From Acorus gramineus (lineage: Eukaryota; Streptophyta; Magnoliopsida; Acorales; Acoraceae), in contig CM060852.1 in NCBI GenBank assembly GCA_030737835.1, positions 10,336,507 through 10,400,506 on the forward strand: a DNA stretch of 64,000 bases, given 5' to 3'. The translations under genes and the position numbers were made by a program. Below the pieces are notes generated by a model. It saw only the letters and a program-made list of their open reading frames with translations. It did no database searches and had not been told where the DNA came from. Positions 21,301 through 32,606 of the stretch are shown here, one piece after another. Numbering within the stretch: position 1 is the first letter of the stretch; the number at the start of each line of letters is the position of its first letter.

Positions 21301-24300
21301 GGTTATGGTCCTTCTCTTTGAAATTGAAAATGACATTTTGTTTTGTTTTATTTGGAGGCCAGGCTTTAATGCCTCCGTGCATGTGTATGGAGCTTCTCCT
21401 CTGTTTATATATCAATAAAATCACAAGTGGTGAATATTATCTTACCTTTTTCAATAATCAATAAATGAATAAAAGTACAATTGATGGTTGCCACCTTTCC
21501 TCAAAAGAAAAGTATATTTCTTCTTACACAGTGAGTTGATAAAAGATTCTGTTATAAAAAACCCTCTAGAAATGGATATATTCTAGTCCAAATGTGTTGA
21601 ATGCCAGTATGCTATCCAGCATGAGAATATAATGACCAAGTCATTTCTTATTTTCCTTTTTTAAGTGACATTTTAATGTTCATGTGTGTTTTTCAGAATG
21701 ATCATTTTTAAATATCTTTGCAGTCAAGGGTTGTATTTGCAGTTGATTATACTGATTGGAGCGGGTGTTCCATGAAATGATCAGACTTTAATCCAAACTT
21801 TCTTGATTGGATCTGGATTAGATCCCCGGAAAGCAACTTTGTACCTAACCAGACCTAATGGGATCCCATTTAGTATGGTTTTCGTACATGTCTCATATTG
21901 ATTTTACCTGGAACCGATTGGGATCAACTATGGACCAGGATGCATTTCTTTGGACTTCACCCGGCCTCATTCCATTTTGGATCTTCTCTGAATTATTTTG
22001 AATCTTAATTCTTAATGCTTTTGTCTTTGACCCGTTCTTTTCCTTCTATAAGGATACACAAGCTGTAGGTATGGAGAACCGTTTTAGTACTTATTCTTTC
22101 TTTCTTTTTTTAGTGAAAGAAGGTACGTATTCAGCCATGATATTATTAAAACAAGGGAATGCCCAAAGCATACATGTTAGAGAGAAAACAAAACAACACC
22201 AGCAGCTCAGGTGGGAAGGGCCCAAAAAATATCAAACCGCATAAGTAGAAAAAATTTCTACCTGTGCAGCTCCCCTAGACCATGGGCCTCACACTTCCCC
22301 CTGCTCCTCTACAACAATCTTACCCCCAACAGCAAGATTTTGTGATCCCCTACACAGAATGACCCCGATCCTTTATGAGCAGAATCACCGTTTTAATACT
22401 TATTCTAGATAGCACTACATGGGGAATTAGTGTGGTGTCCTCTAAAAAGGTGATCTGATTGACCAAATGCAACTTATTATTTTAAATTTTAAAATTTACC
22501 TGGCCTTGACATGGTTCAGAGACATTTCGGGTCTGGTTCAGGTTTTGCCTAGAGGGCTAATCTTTGAATAGGGAAAAGAATGGATCCACAGCCACAGGGT
22601 CCCTAATAAAAATGCTTTAGTTGCAAAACCCAAATGCTCTGTCATCCCTTGCTATCTCGTATCTATTCCGGCTTGGTTCCACTCTGCCAGATATCCGATT
22701 AATCCTGCTTCCACTTATACTTTATGCCTACTTTTCTTGTTCATATGAGTACAGTTTTTTATTACCTGTATTCTGTGGACTATGAGGACTTATTTCCATT
22801 GAAATTAAAATTTGAACTGGCATACTCAAGCATGTATGAATTTGTTGTAATCTGTTGTAGTTACATGCCTTGAAAAAAAACTGAATATAAATTTGTTTGG
22901 TGGAACATAAAAGAAAAAAAGCTGGAAAGAGAACCCATGTGAGTCCTTGTGGTCACAAACATATTTCTGCCGCTTACATGTGGTCAATAATCTGTTTTGG
23001 CAGAAAAACAGCTGGTTTATTGATGCGTAGTCTATAAGTGTTGTACTGTTATTCTCTGTTGCTTGCCAGCCACTACTAGTCTATCACAACTATTTAGTCA
23101 TATATTTCTGAACATGCTATTTTTAACATGTACATATTTAAGGCTATTAAACCAGCTGTGTTTTCATTTTGTTGGTCAATAGTCTCTGCCTTTCTGCCAG
23201 AACGTCTTTTCAGTCTGCGTTTCATTTCATAATATTTTCAGTGTTCTGCAGGTAGTTGGAGCATATTTTGAAAAGATTGGGTCAAAATCATTTGCAGTTT
23301 ATTCAATTGCTGTGTCGGATGCAGAAAACAAAACTTGGTTCGTGAAAAGAAGGCACGTAACCCTGCTACATAAACAGAAAGTTCTTAGTAGTACCCAAAA
23401 AAAAGGATTGATATTTTTTCCAACCATCAGTATCAGCTTTTAAACTTGTTTTGCAATGTAGTCCACTAGTCCTACCCATGTAATCATAATTGTTAAGAGA
23501 ACGTAATTTTATATCCTTACCACTACCATATGAGGTGTTTTGCTTCCATGGCTGTGGCATCCATTGCACATCTGTGTGAAACACCAATGCATTTAGACAG
23601 TTTTTTTTTTTAATATCTTGCAATAAAAATACAATTATGCATCATATGTACTATTTTTCTCCACTGTTACTTTAATATTTATCAATTTTCATTGTGATCT
23701 TCAACATTTTTTGATGGTTAAGATGAGATTTAAATCATTGAATTCAACATCCATTATCTGGTGTCAACATGTTCATATGTCTATACATGTCTGTGTGTGT
23801 GTGTGTTACGAGAATTATGATATTAATGTGTTTGTGTCTGCATATGCCATGGGATGCATGTAATCTGATGGTAGTAAATTCTATATTGTGTGAATGTTCT
23901 CTTGTATTCTTTTGTAATTATGAAACTGTCATCTGGTTTGCAGATATCGGAATTTTGAGCGTTTGCACCGTCATCTTAAAGACATACCAAATTACACGCT
24001 ACATTTACCACCAAAGAGATTTCTTTCATCCAGTATTGATGATTATTTCGTTCACCAACGTTGCATTCTTCTTGATAAATATTTGCAAGTATGATCATAT
24101 CCTTTTTTTCTTCTATTGAGTTTCCATCTTCATTATCATGTTATTCTAATTCCACCAATATCAGGATCTTTTGTCTATAGCCAATGTCGCAGAGCAGCAT
24201 GAAGTGTGGGACTTTTTTAGCATATCATCAAAGGTTTGGAACTTCTTGACATGCTACGTTGATATGCTTGAAGCTTTACTGCATTTACTTATGGAGGTTG

Positions 24301-27300
24301 ACTGACTGAAGAAGGTTTCTTCTCTTTTTGTTTTGTCTTTTGAAGAATTATTCTTTCGGAAAATCTACATCAGTAATGAAGACATTGGCAGGTATATGGT
24401 TCTTTGGTGTTACATGTTTATTCGACTTCTTGCAACATGTTTGTGGGCGTGACTCAGTAATTTTGCATTCCAACTTATGCAGTATGCATTTTCGAAAGCC
24501 AACTCTGTGGGAAATGTTGGTAATTGGAAAGGCCTACCTATACTGGGGTAGTTATATTAATTTCGGTTAAGATAATGCACGTGCGATGCATAGAATTAAA
24601 AAAATCTCCATGGACTTTTTGTTACATGTTTTGTGGTGTTTAAAAGTGGTTGATTTCCATGGTTTGGGTTGTTTTCATCAAGTTTTTTTTTTTCTTTGAT
24701 TGATTACGTGAGCAGAGAGTTGGGGTTTTTGAGGAAAAATTGTTTAGCACACGATAATCAATCCATGTGGATCTATTATAAGATTATTTAGTATCAGGGA
24801 TAGTGTATTTATTATCTTGGAATGAAAAATCACATCTAAAAGGGTATTTTGGGAAGATTAATGCAGGCTTGCATGCAGGAGGTGGTATTATATCATTGAC
24901 TGGTCATTCTGCTTGAGAATATTTTAGAGCACTCATCTTGTCGAACAGGAGTGCCAATTAGGGCCATTTTTCCTGTTGCGTGTTAGGCTATTGCTGCCTG
25001 GCACTTGCTTTACGTTGAGGTATGAAGAGATGCCATTCTAACATCTGTAAAGCAAACCCATATGAAGGAACATAAATTATATGATTTTTTTTTTTTTTTA
25101 ATGGGGTTTATGGCTGTAGCGTATCTGATGCCTTGGTAGAACTGTGACTGGCCCTAGGCATGCCTTCCAGAGAAGGGCAGATACATATTCACTGACTGAA
25201 GTTTGTTTGACATGTTTAGAGGACCAACATATCATGTGGATCCTGCTGACTGGAGTGTTGTGCAGGGATTGGGATGGGAGAGTTGAGTTGCAACAAATGA
25301 GAATTTGGTGTATTACCTGCATCTGCATACGTAGTTGAACTTAATATATGTGCCTTTAAACATTTATGTGAAATTGGTGGCTGTAGTCTCTAAAATTTGT
25401 ATGAATGTGACTATCTTCAGAAGCTAATGCATCTGTCCTTATTCTTGGGAATTAGTAGTATTGGTTGAGTTGAAGTAGACACAATATGAATGGTTCAAAA
25501 ATTAGTAATATACAAGAATGACTTTGAAATCCATATCGGGGTAGCTCTTTGGCTAGAGTTCCCCCATAGGTCTTGAGTTTGAATCCCCCTAGGCTTATCT
25601 GACACACCGGGTTTGTGGGTGATCTTGTGCATCCCAGGTTTTCCCAATTAATGTTAGGGTTCCTCGTCATAAAAAAACGTCTTTGATGTTTGGACTAACC
25701 TTGATATTGGGATCAAAATCTGAAGGGCCCCATTGGAAGTGTACTTTTATGGTTTACATGAAAAATGCTCCATATGATTATTACAGCTCTTTTGACCATC
25801 TGGCAGCCTTTGTTTAATCAGCTGTACATGCATGATTTCTGAGCATTCAGATATTGAGTACATTGTTTTTTTTCTTCATTAGATAAAAAATATATCGAGT
25901 GTATTGTTGAGTTGATTCATCAAAAACCATGTGTTCCAATAGCTAACCCTTATTTATAGATGGAAATGTTTGTGATTTCATCTGCACATTCTTAATTATC
26001 TATTAAGTTTTGGTGTTGATGGTTGGTTAGCACTAAAACATTTTCATGTACTTGTCTTAACAGTCAATGTGGATGATGCCATGGATGATATTGTCCGCCA
26101 GTTCAAAGGTGTTTCAGATGGTCTCCTGCGTAAAGTGTCTGGGTCTCCTTCAACTTATGCAGCCTCTTCTATAACTGAAAGACGCATGGCATTGTCTTGG
26201 AATGAAGAGGATACTAATAAACATAGTCAAAGCAACAGCAGTATAGGAACGTCTCATAGCTTATCTGATGAGGAGGAAGGTGACAAAGATGAAACTCACA
26301 ATGGCGTTGATGCTGAAAAATTAGTTAATGGGTGGCACTCTGACAATGAATTAAATTCTAGAAGCTTTCCTCCCCGAGTAGTAATACGCCATGAAGAATT
26401 TGAAAGCCCCAGTGCTAAACCAAACAAACAAGCAGAAGTGAAGTTTGGAGAACCTCATCCAGAATGGCATTTACCAGCAAATTCTAAAGTGACTTCGGAT
26501 ATTTTGGAGGATCCTGTAGGAGTGCCACCTGAGGTGCTATTTATCGTACAACTACCTGTTCTGTTTAATTTACTGGAACGCCAAACTGATATACATGCAA
26601 ATACTTGTAATGATTTTTTTTAAAAAAAAACTGCACCTTAACATTAACTGTTAGGGGAGAAATCAGTTTTATTTTGATGTTTTCTTCTCAATGTCTGCCA
26701 GCATCAAATTACATATTCTAATTAATTAATTTTTTTTATAAAGTAGTAATAGCATCATATGCAGTGCTCTCTAATGCTTATTCTTGTTCTATTGCAGTGG
26801 ATACCACCTAATGTCAGTGTACCTCTGTTGAATTTGGTTGATAAGATATTCCAGCTCAATCGAAGAGGTTGGTTAAGGTGAGTGGTTGTATTTCTTTAAT
26901 CCTTCATGTTTTCATACATTGATATTATCTCAGGGTGATTGGAACCCTCACAAAATACATTATGCGAACCATCTTTCCACAATAGATGATGTTTACATTG
27001 TTCACTTTTTTTCCTTTAGATTTAATCATGATTTTTTTTTTACTAGAAGAATCATGATTTCTCTTTGGATATTGTTTCATATAAAATCCATATTCATAAC
27101 TTTACATTCTAGCATTTATGAGAATGAGTGTAGGCAGATATATATTTGTTTTCATCATTTGGTGAGCTATGTGGCTGAGGATGACCTTCTCACCTTTGAA
27201 ATGATAATACATGCACGAGCACACGTAGAGTTCAATTTGACCATGTTGTTTCATTTATTATAATTTAAATTTTCATTTGCATATCATTTATGAATCTGAA

Positions 27301-30242
27301 TCATTTTATAAAATTTGCCAACTTCATGGTTATTTAACTCTACTGTTGATGATATGTTTTTTCTTCTTCTTCTGGTATGCCATGTGGATAAAATTAGTTG
27401 GAGAAAAAGATGATTTTTTTTATAACATCGATCTCCATCCAGCTATATATTTTATTATAAAAACAGAAGAAAACACCCATTTGTTGAGGTGAAGTTTCTA
27501 TCAGCACTGTGAGAACAGATATGAAATTACTATTGAGACATCATGCCAAGCGTTTGACTCATCTCTCTTACTTTTTCAAATTATTATGGGGAAATTTGTC
27601 CTTATTTTGCATTCAAATTCTAATCGAGCAGAGTTGAGAGCAGTGTTCAAAACACATGCTTGTAAAATTAGACATCATTCCTAAAGATTGATTTTCCTGG
27701 ACCTACATAGTCGCTTAGTTCAAGAATATCGAAATAATCTGTTATAATATTCTGTATAAGAAATAAAAGAGGCAATTGTTTTCTGTCTTCACAAAAAAGA
27801 TTGGTCAATTTTCCCAATAGTTCTCCTTGTATAATTCTGGTGTGATGACCGCATAAGATGATCTTTGTCATAGTTTGCATCTTTGTTAAACATAGATTTC
27901 TTCATGTCATATCTTCCAGCTATGTGCTGAAGGAAGAAAATTTTGTTCTTTAATTCATAACTTTTATCTTCTGCTTTTGTCAGTGTAGATCAGTCTTCTG
28001 TTACACTGCATGTGATTAATATTCAAATTTATACTTGCATCCTTATCTGGCCTTCATCTATTATGTTCCTTCTCTGCCAATCAGAATAGTCTCCAGTATT
28101 CTATTTATAAAGCCTGGTTACTCATTATATTTTCTTATTTACATATGCAGAAGGCAAGTGTTTTGGATTTCAAAGCAGATCTTGCAGTTAGTAATGGAAG
28201 ATGCCATTGATGACTGGCTTTTAAGGCAAATCCATCAACTTCGAAGAGAAGATATTATTGCTCATGCAATTCGATGGATCCAAGATGTAAGAATAGATGC
28301 TTTTCATATGAAGATGACGTCTGTACATAACGAGATACTCTGCTATCCATTTCTGATTTCATGCTTAAACTTATAAACCCTTTTGCTCAGTGCAAGCACA
28401 AAATTACGCATAATGCTTTTTGTATTTGAGTCAGAATGCTCATTCTTGTTAGACTGCACATTCTTTTCTTTCTGTTTGTCCTTTCAAGCATTTCCGAATA
28501 CTTTCTCCCTTCATTGCTTAGGTTGATGCAATGATGCCTGATTGAGATTTGTTTTAAATGTTAACTCACAGCTAAATCGAGAGATATTTAACCTGATGAC
28601 TCTAGCTTGAATACTTTGAATGACTTTATGACACTTTGCTTGTAAAATGGCAGGTTAAATATCACAATTTTTAATTGACTGGTATATCTAGAGAAATCTT
28701 ACTCATTCGCTGAATCTAAAAATGAATGAAGTCAAGGAAATAAAGAATAATAGCCTGAAATAAGAGAAATCTCTCTCTCTCTCGCTCCCTCAAAAAAATT
28801 ATAATGTGTTATAAGAGTTATACACGTTCACTTATTTTAAATTTAGCTATGCTTTCGCTAGTCTGGCATTCTTATTCCTTAACCACTGAACTTTTATCTA
28901 TGCATCATCTAATGCATGGATGCTCAGAAGTCAGAAGGGAGACTGTGTTCTGCTTGAGTTAATAGGGTGGCAGTCTATAAGACCATTCCCCTTAGAACAG
29001 CATAGCTAGACACAATTTAATTCTTTGCACATGCATTTCTCTTCTGACCATCCTGCGTCTAATTTTCTATATTCTTAATTAGCAGGAAGGCAGACAAAGC
29101 ATTCTTCTAATCTGTAAGTTATCTTTTTCTGCTCAGGTTCTCTGGCCTAATGGTACCTTCTTTATAGACTTGGAAAGTAGAAAAGGTAAGGTGGATGATT
29201 ATGAGTTTGGTCAGAGACGTACAAAATCAAGCGTTGGTGATAAAGTTTCTAAATCTGGATCCTTCGAGCTACATCTTGAGGCTGCTCGTAGGGCAAGTGA
29301 AGTCAAGAAAATGATAATAGGTAAGAAAAGCTTAACGTCTATTTAATTTTAAATTTCCATTTACTGAGCTTGAGAATGTAGAAAGACATTTGGTTTATCA
29401 AAGAAAACTTTACTATGGAAGACTATATAACTAATGAATCCATTGTGTATTATTGACGACATGATGTTTGATTATCTTGATGATCAGAATTAAATTTTTT
29501 ATTCTGTTTCCAATTTTTCCACCAAATACTCTTTTAAGTCTGGCGATTAAACAATTCAGTTTTCCATGATGTAATATTTGTTTCATGCACTAATAAAAAT
29601 GAAGGTTTAAAGAATAGGTTTTTTTAGTATCTATTGTTAGGGTTTGAATCAGAGCCCTCTATATAGCTTCTGTGATGGAATCTCTCTCACAAAGCTGGTT
29701 TATATCTCCTTATATTATATACCCTGCCATGGTTCATGATGCTCGTCTCAATGAACATGATGTTGTAGATACGGAAGTGGAATAACAAAAGTAATGGGTG
29801 TGTGCAAGACAAGTTCATAGGCTCACTCATAGTCATATCCCAGATGATTCTTCGCCATCATTCACTTCCGCAAAGGGTTATTTATAGGTAACCCAACTTA
29901 ACAAACAGGATCACCATTTGCAGGTGGAGCTCCAACCACATTGGTCAGCTTGATTGGGAACAAACAATATCAACGTTGTGCGAATGACATTTACTATTTC
30001 CTCCAGGTAAGCTTTCATCAGGGATTGCCACAGTTTGTTTCTCACAATTTGGTTCTGCAGTTTTCTCATGTGTTCCCTTCACATCCTTTTCTCATTAACC
30101 CCGTCATATTTTGCAGTCCACAGTTTGCATAAAACAGCTCACATACGGGATGTTGGAATTGTTGCTGGTGTCTATATTTCCTGAGCTGCGCGATCTCGTG
30201 TTAGACATACACAACAATCCCCCACCCACATCAGCACAATAG
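18399..30242 (+). CDS. PXA-PX-Nexin_C sorting-nexin-like protein, 15 exons
   Basis: Exons: 18399-18498, 18764-19166, 19285-19462, 19546-19685, 19931-20810, 23252-23352, 23944-24088, 24165-24233, 24346-24391, 26064-26533, 26798-26877, 28151-28286, 29137-29320, 29924-30006, 30117-30242. They total 3141 bp, 1046 aa, with all phases matching. Two hydrophobic segments (about 20-33 and 41-56) suggest a membrane-anchored N-terminus. A PXA domain follows (about 100-280, e.g. LSSEERDERLKHHLIASKEL), then a low-complexity linker. The PX domain (about 565-690) has the phosphoinositide-type motif RRYRNFERLHRHL and LPPKR. A C-terminal Nexin_C domain (about 845-1010) contains RRQVFWISKQILQ. The architecture matches plant homologues of SNX13/14/25 and Arabidopsis At2g15900, expected on endosomal or ER membranes. 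The intron after exon 6 begins with GC. Confidence 0.92.
20811..23251 (+). other. 2.4-kb intron 5 of the PX gene
   Basis: The longest intron of the gene. It contains no coding exon that fits the frame. Its middle (about 22080-22400) has a purine/pyrimidine texture unlike the rest and may be an old insertion, but no terminal repeats were found. Confidence 0.5.
25538..25677 (+). mobile_element. tRNA-derived SINE in PX intron 9
   Basis: The 5' part carries an A-box-like GTAGCTCTTTGGCTAGAG followed about 20 bp later by a B-box-like GAGTTTGAATCC, the spacing of a Pol III tRNA promoter. A tRNA-unrelated body follows, ending in TCGTCATAAAAAAA. The flanks GACTTTGA and GTCTTTGA may be a degraded target duplication. 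It lies inside the intron 24392-26063. Confidence 0.55.
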
Positions 30243-31479
30243 CAGTTTTTTTTGGCATATATGTACACCAAGACGGACTCAGTGATGCCGAGCTCTCAGC
30301 AACATTTCACAAAAACCAATTCCCACATCACATTGTTCAATTCGCCTCATTCACCTTCAGAAGATGTACAAAGATCTGTGGTAGCTGATTGTGAAATACA
30401 TGAAAGTGTGTAAATTCACTTCCCCATCCCCATGTCAGGAATGATATTGTATATTTGATCCAGACTTGTACATAATGCATAGTTGAGGCATTTGTAGTGT
30501 CATTGAGCCATTTCAAATTCTATTTGTGACCATGATGTTCTTTTTTTTATTTTTTATTTTTTGGATCTGAAAGTTGTGAAGAAGCAAAGGTGATTCTGCT
30601 TGGTTTGCAATGTGAGAGTAGTGGGGATGCTAAACACTTGTATTTGTAGTGATGTGCAGTGTTTCCTCAATTTTATCCAAAGTGATGGACATAATTCTGT
30701 TAATTGTTCAAAAAATATATGCATCTGATGTATGTTATAAAATTATATAATATTTGCATTATATATTATTCATATTTATCATTTTACATAATTAAGTAAC
30801 TTGTATTTTCTATATATGATCTTTAGAAGAGACAATAAATTTTAAAATTTAGATTTTAATTCTCATGTATTTGTAATATTTCATTTGTCTGGATCCGTAC
30901 CCGGTAGGCATGAAAAGTAAGCCTATATAACCATGTAAACATATCTATTTGAGGATGCATATAGGCTCACGGCCAAACAAAATATTTAGGAGCCATCTTA
31001 AAAAACAGTAGAAAGGACTTTTAACTAAATTAATCACCGTTAATACGCTATTTTTTGTGGGGTAATGGTTTTTTTCATTTAAAACGCTATTGTTGTTAGC
31101 CTTGTGACACAGAGAAAGTTTCTCACAAATTAAATATATGATTTGATTGGCATGAATTTTTTCTGTTTTGTTGTATCTTTTTTTAAAAAAAGAGTCGGGC
31201 GAACATCAGGATAAGAGGGGAGAGATCACATGGCACAGCCATTTGATTAAAATCAAATGGTCCAACAAAAGTTCCACTCGTCACCTAACTCACTTTCATA
31301 ATTCTCTTCACATTATATAAATCATTTTTCTCTCCGCACTTTCTCATCTTTCCTATGTCATTATTTTTTAAATCTTTTCAAACAAAAAAGAAATAGGGGT
31401 GTATTTTTCTTTAATCAACAGGGAAGACAGAGAGATGTATAAACATAAGGATGGAGAGATGTAAAGGGGCATGTGTGAG
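30243..31479. other. PX gene 3' flank and intergenic DNA
   Basis: The first 400-500 bp would be the 3' untranslated region of the PX gene. The remainder is AT-rich with no gene. Confidence 0.5.
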
Positions 31480-32006
31480 TAGGGGTGGTAAACGAGCCGA
31501 ACGAGCCGAGCTTTGACCTGCTCAGGCTCGGCTCGTTTAGTATCAGGCTCTGCTCAGACTCGGCTCGGTTCGGGAACGAGCTTCATTTTGTGTTCAAGCT
31601 CGACTCGTTGGGCTCGTGAAAAGCTCGGTTAAAGCTCGGCTCGGCTCGTTTGTTAAACAAGCCAAGCTGAAGCTCGAATCAAGGCTCGGCTCGGGCTCGT
31701 TTAGCTAAAAAAAAATCTTGTTTAGCATTTAAGAAGTCACATTTCATAAATCACAACACCTTATACATGTGAAAGTAACATAAGTTCGGGCTCGGGCTCG
31801 GCTCGGGCTCGGCTCGTTAACCTTTTTTCAGTTAAGTAAACGAGCTCGTCTAGGCTCGGGCTCGGCTCGGGCTCGGCTCGTTTACAAACCGAGCTTTAAA
31901 AATTGTTCAAGCTCGGCTCGTTTGTCTAATCGAACGAGCCTGAGCGAGCTTTAACCGAGCCGAGCCCGAGCCGAGCCCGAGCTGCTCGGCTCGTTTACCA
32001 GCCCTA
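31480..32006. mobile_element. hAT MITE rich in GAGC/GCTCG repeats, 527 bp
   Basis: Termini are TAGGGGTGGTAAACGAGCCG on the left and the inverse of TAGGGCTGGTAAACGAGCCG on the right. They are flanked by a perfect 8-bp target duplication TGTGTGAG (31472-31479 and 32007-32014). The body is built from many GGCTCGGCTCGTTT-type subrepeats in both orientations, giving strong foldback potential. This is a well-known plant hAT MITE style. It sits about 600 bp upstream of the CDCA7-like gene. Confidence 0.92.
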
Positions 32007-32469
32007 TGTGTGAGAAGTTTATGCTATTATGTCAATGTTTGACGTCATTTATGAAAAAAATATTTTGACATAAATGCGCTAATGGGGTTAAAGTACTGAA
32101 GAGTAAAAAAATTTCCCCAATTTTCATAACGCCATCGTTGTTAGCATTTTCAACTAGATATAATAATTTATTAATTTATGGTAATTAATTTGGTAAAAGG
32201 GCTAAGTATCGAGAGATCCTAGCCTTCCAATAGGTGGTCCTCCCCCCAAAGAAATTCCACCGATTGGACAGCTCCAAAATCATCAGTCTTCAGGACGACA
32301 GCACGCGAAGCTGTCGCGTCATCTCCACCAATGAGCATTCCTAAGCCAGCGGTGCCGTTGATTCATATCCTCACTCACGTCCCCTTCAAACCACCCTCCA
32401 CAAATCCATCTCGCCCGTTCATCTTGACACATTCGACGTTAATCATCGGACTGTGGTGTGAGAATATCG

Positions 32470-32477
32470 TTTCCCGC
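32470..32477 (+). promoter_or_regulatory. E2F-type site TTTCCCGC
   Basis: A perfect match to the plant E2F consensus TTTSSCGC, 126 bp upstream of the CDCA7-like start codon. Vertebrate CDCA7 is an E2F target, so an S-phase regulator here would make sense. The match alone is only 8 bp. Confidence 0.45.
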
Positions 32478-32560
32478 ACAATTCCCGTAATTTATTCCAC
32501 CCTCCACAGTCGACCGTTGCAGCGAAAACCCTAAACCCCCAAAACAGAACCTTGACTGAC

Positions 32561-32563
<3 letters not shown>

Positions 32564-32602
<39 letters not shown>
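32564..32602 (+). repeat. (GA)n microsatellite abutting the start codon
   Basis: An uninterrupted run of about 19 GA units ends directly at the ATG at 32603, so it lies in the 5' leader of the CDCA7-like mRNA. It is open in the coding frame and extends the apparent ORF upstream with Glu-Arg repeats, which are probably not translated. Confidence 0.8.

Positions 32603-32606
<4 letters not shown>

Noticed and set aside
25538-25600. A tRNA-like sequence with A and B boxes
   Set aside because: It cannot fold into a full tRNA and continues into a body with an A tail, so it is called a SINE.
32552-32602. An in-frame upstream extension of the CDCA7-like protein with Glu-Arg repeats
   Set aside because: There is no ATG and it is only a GA microsatellite; the ATG at 32603 starts the conserved N-terminus.
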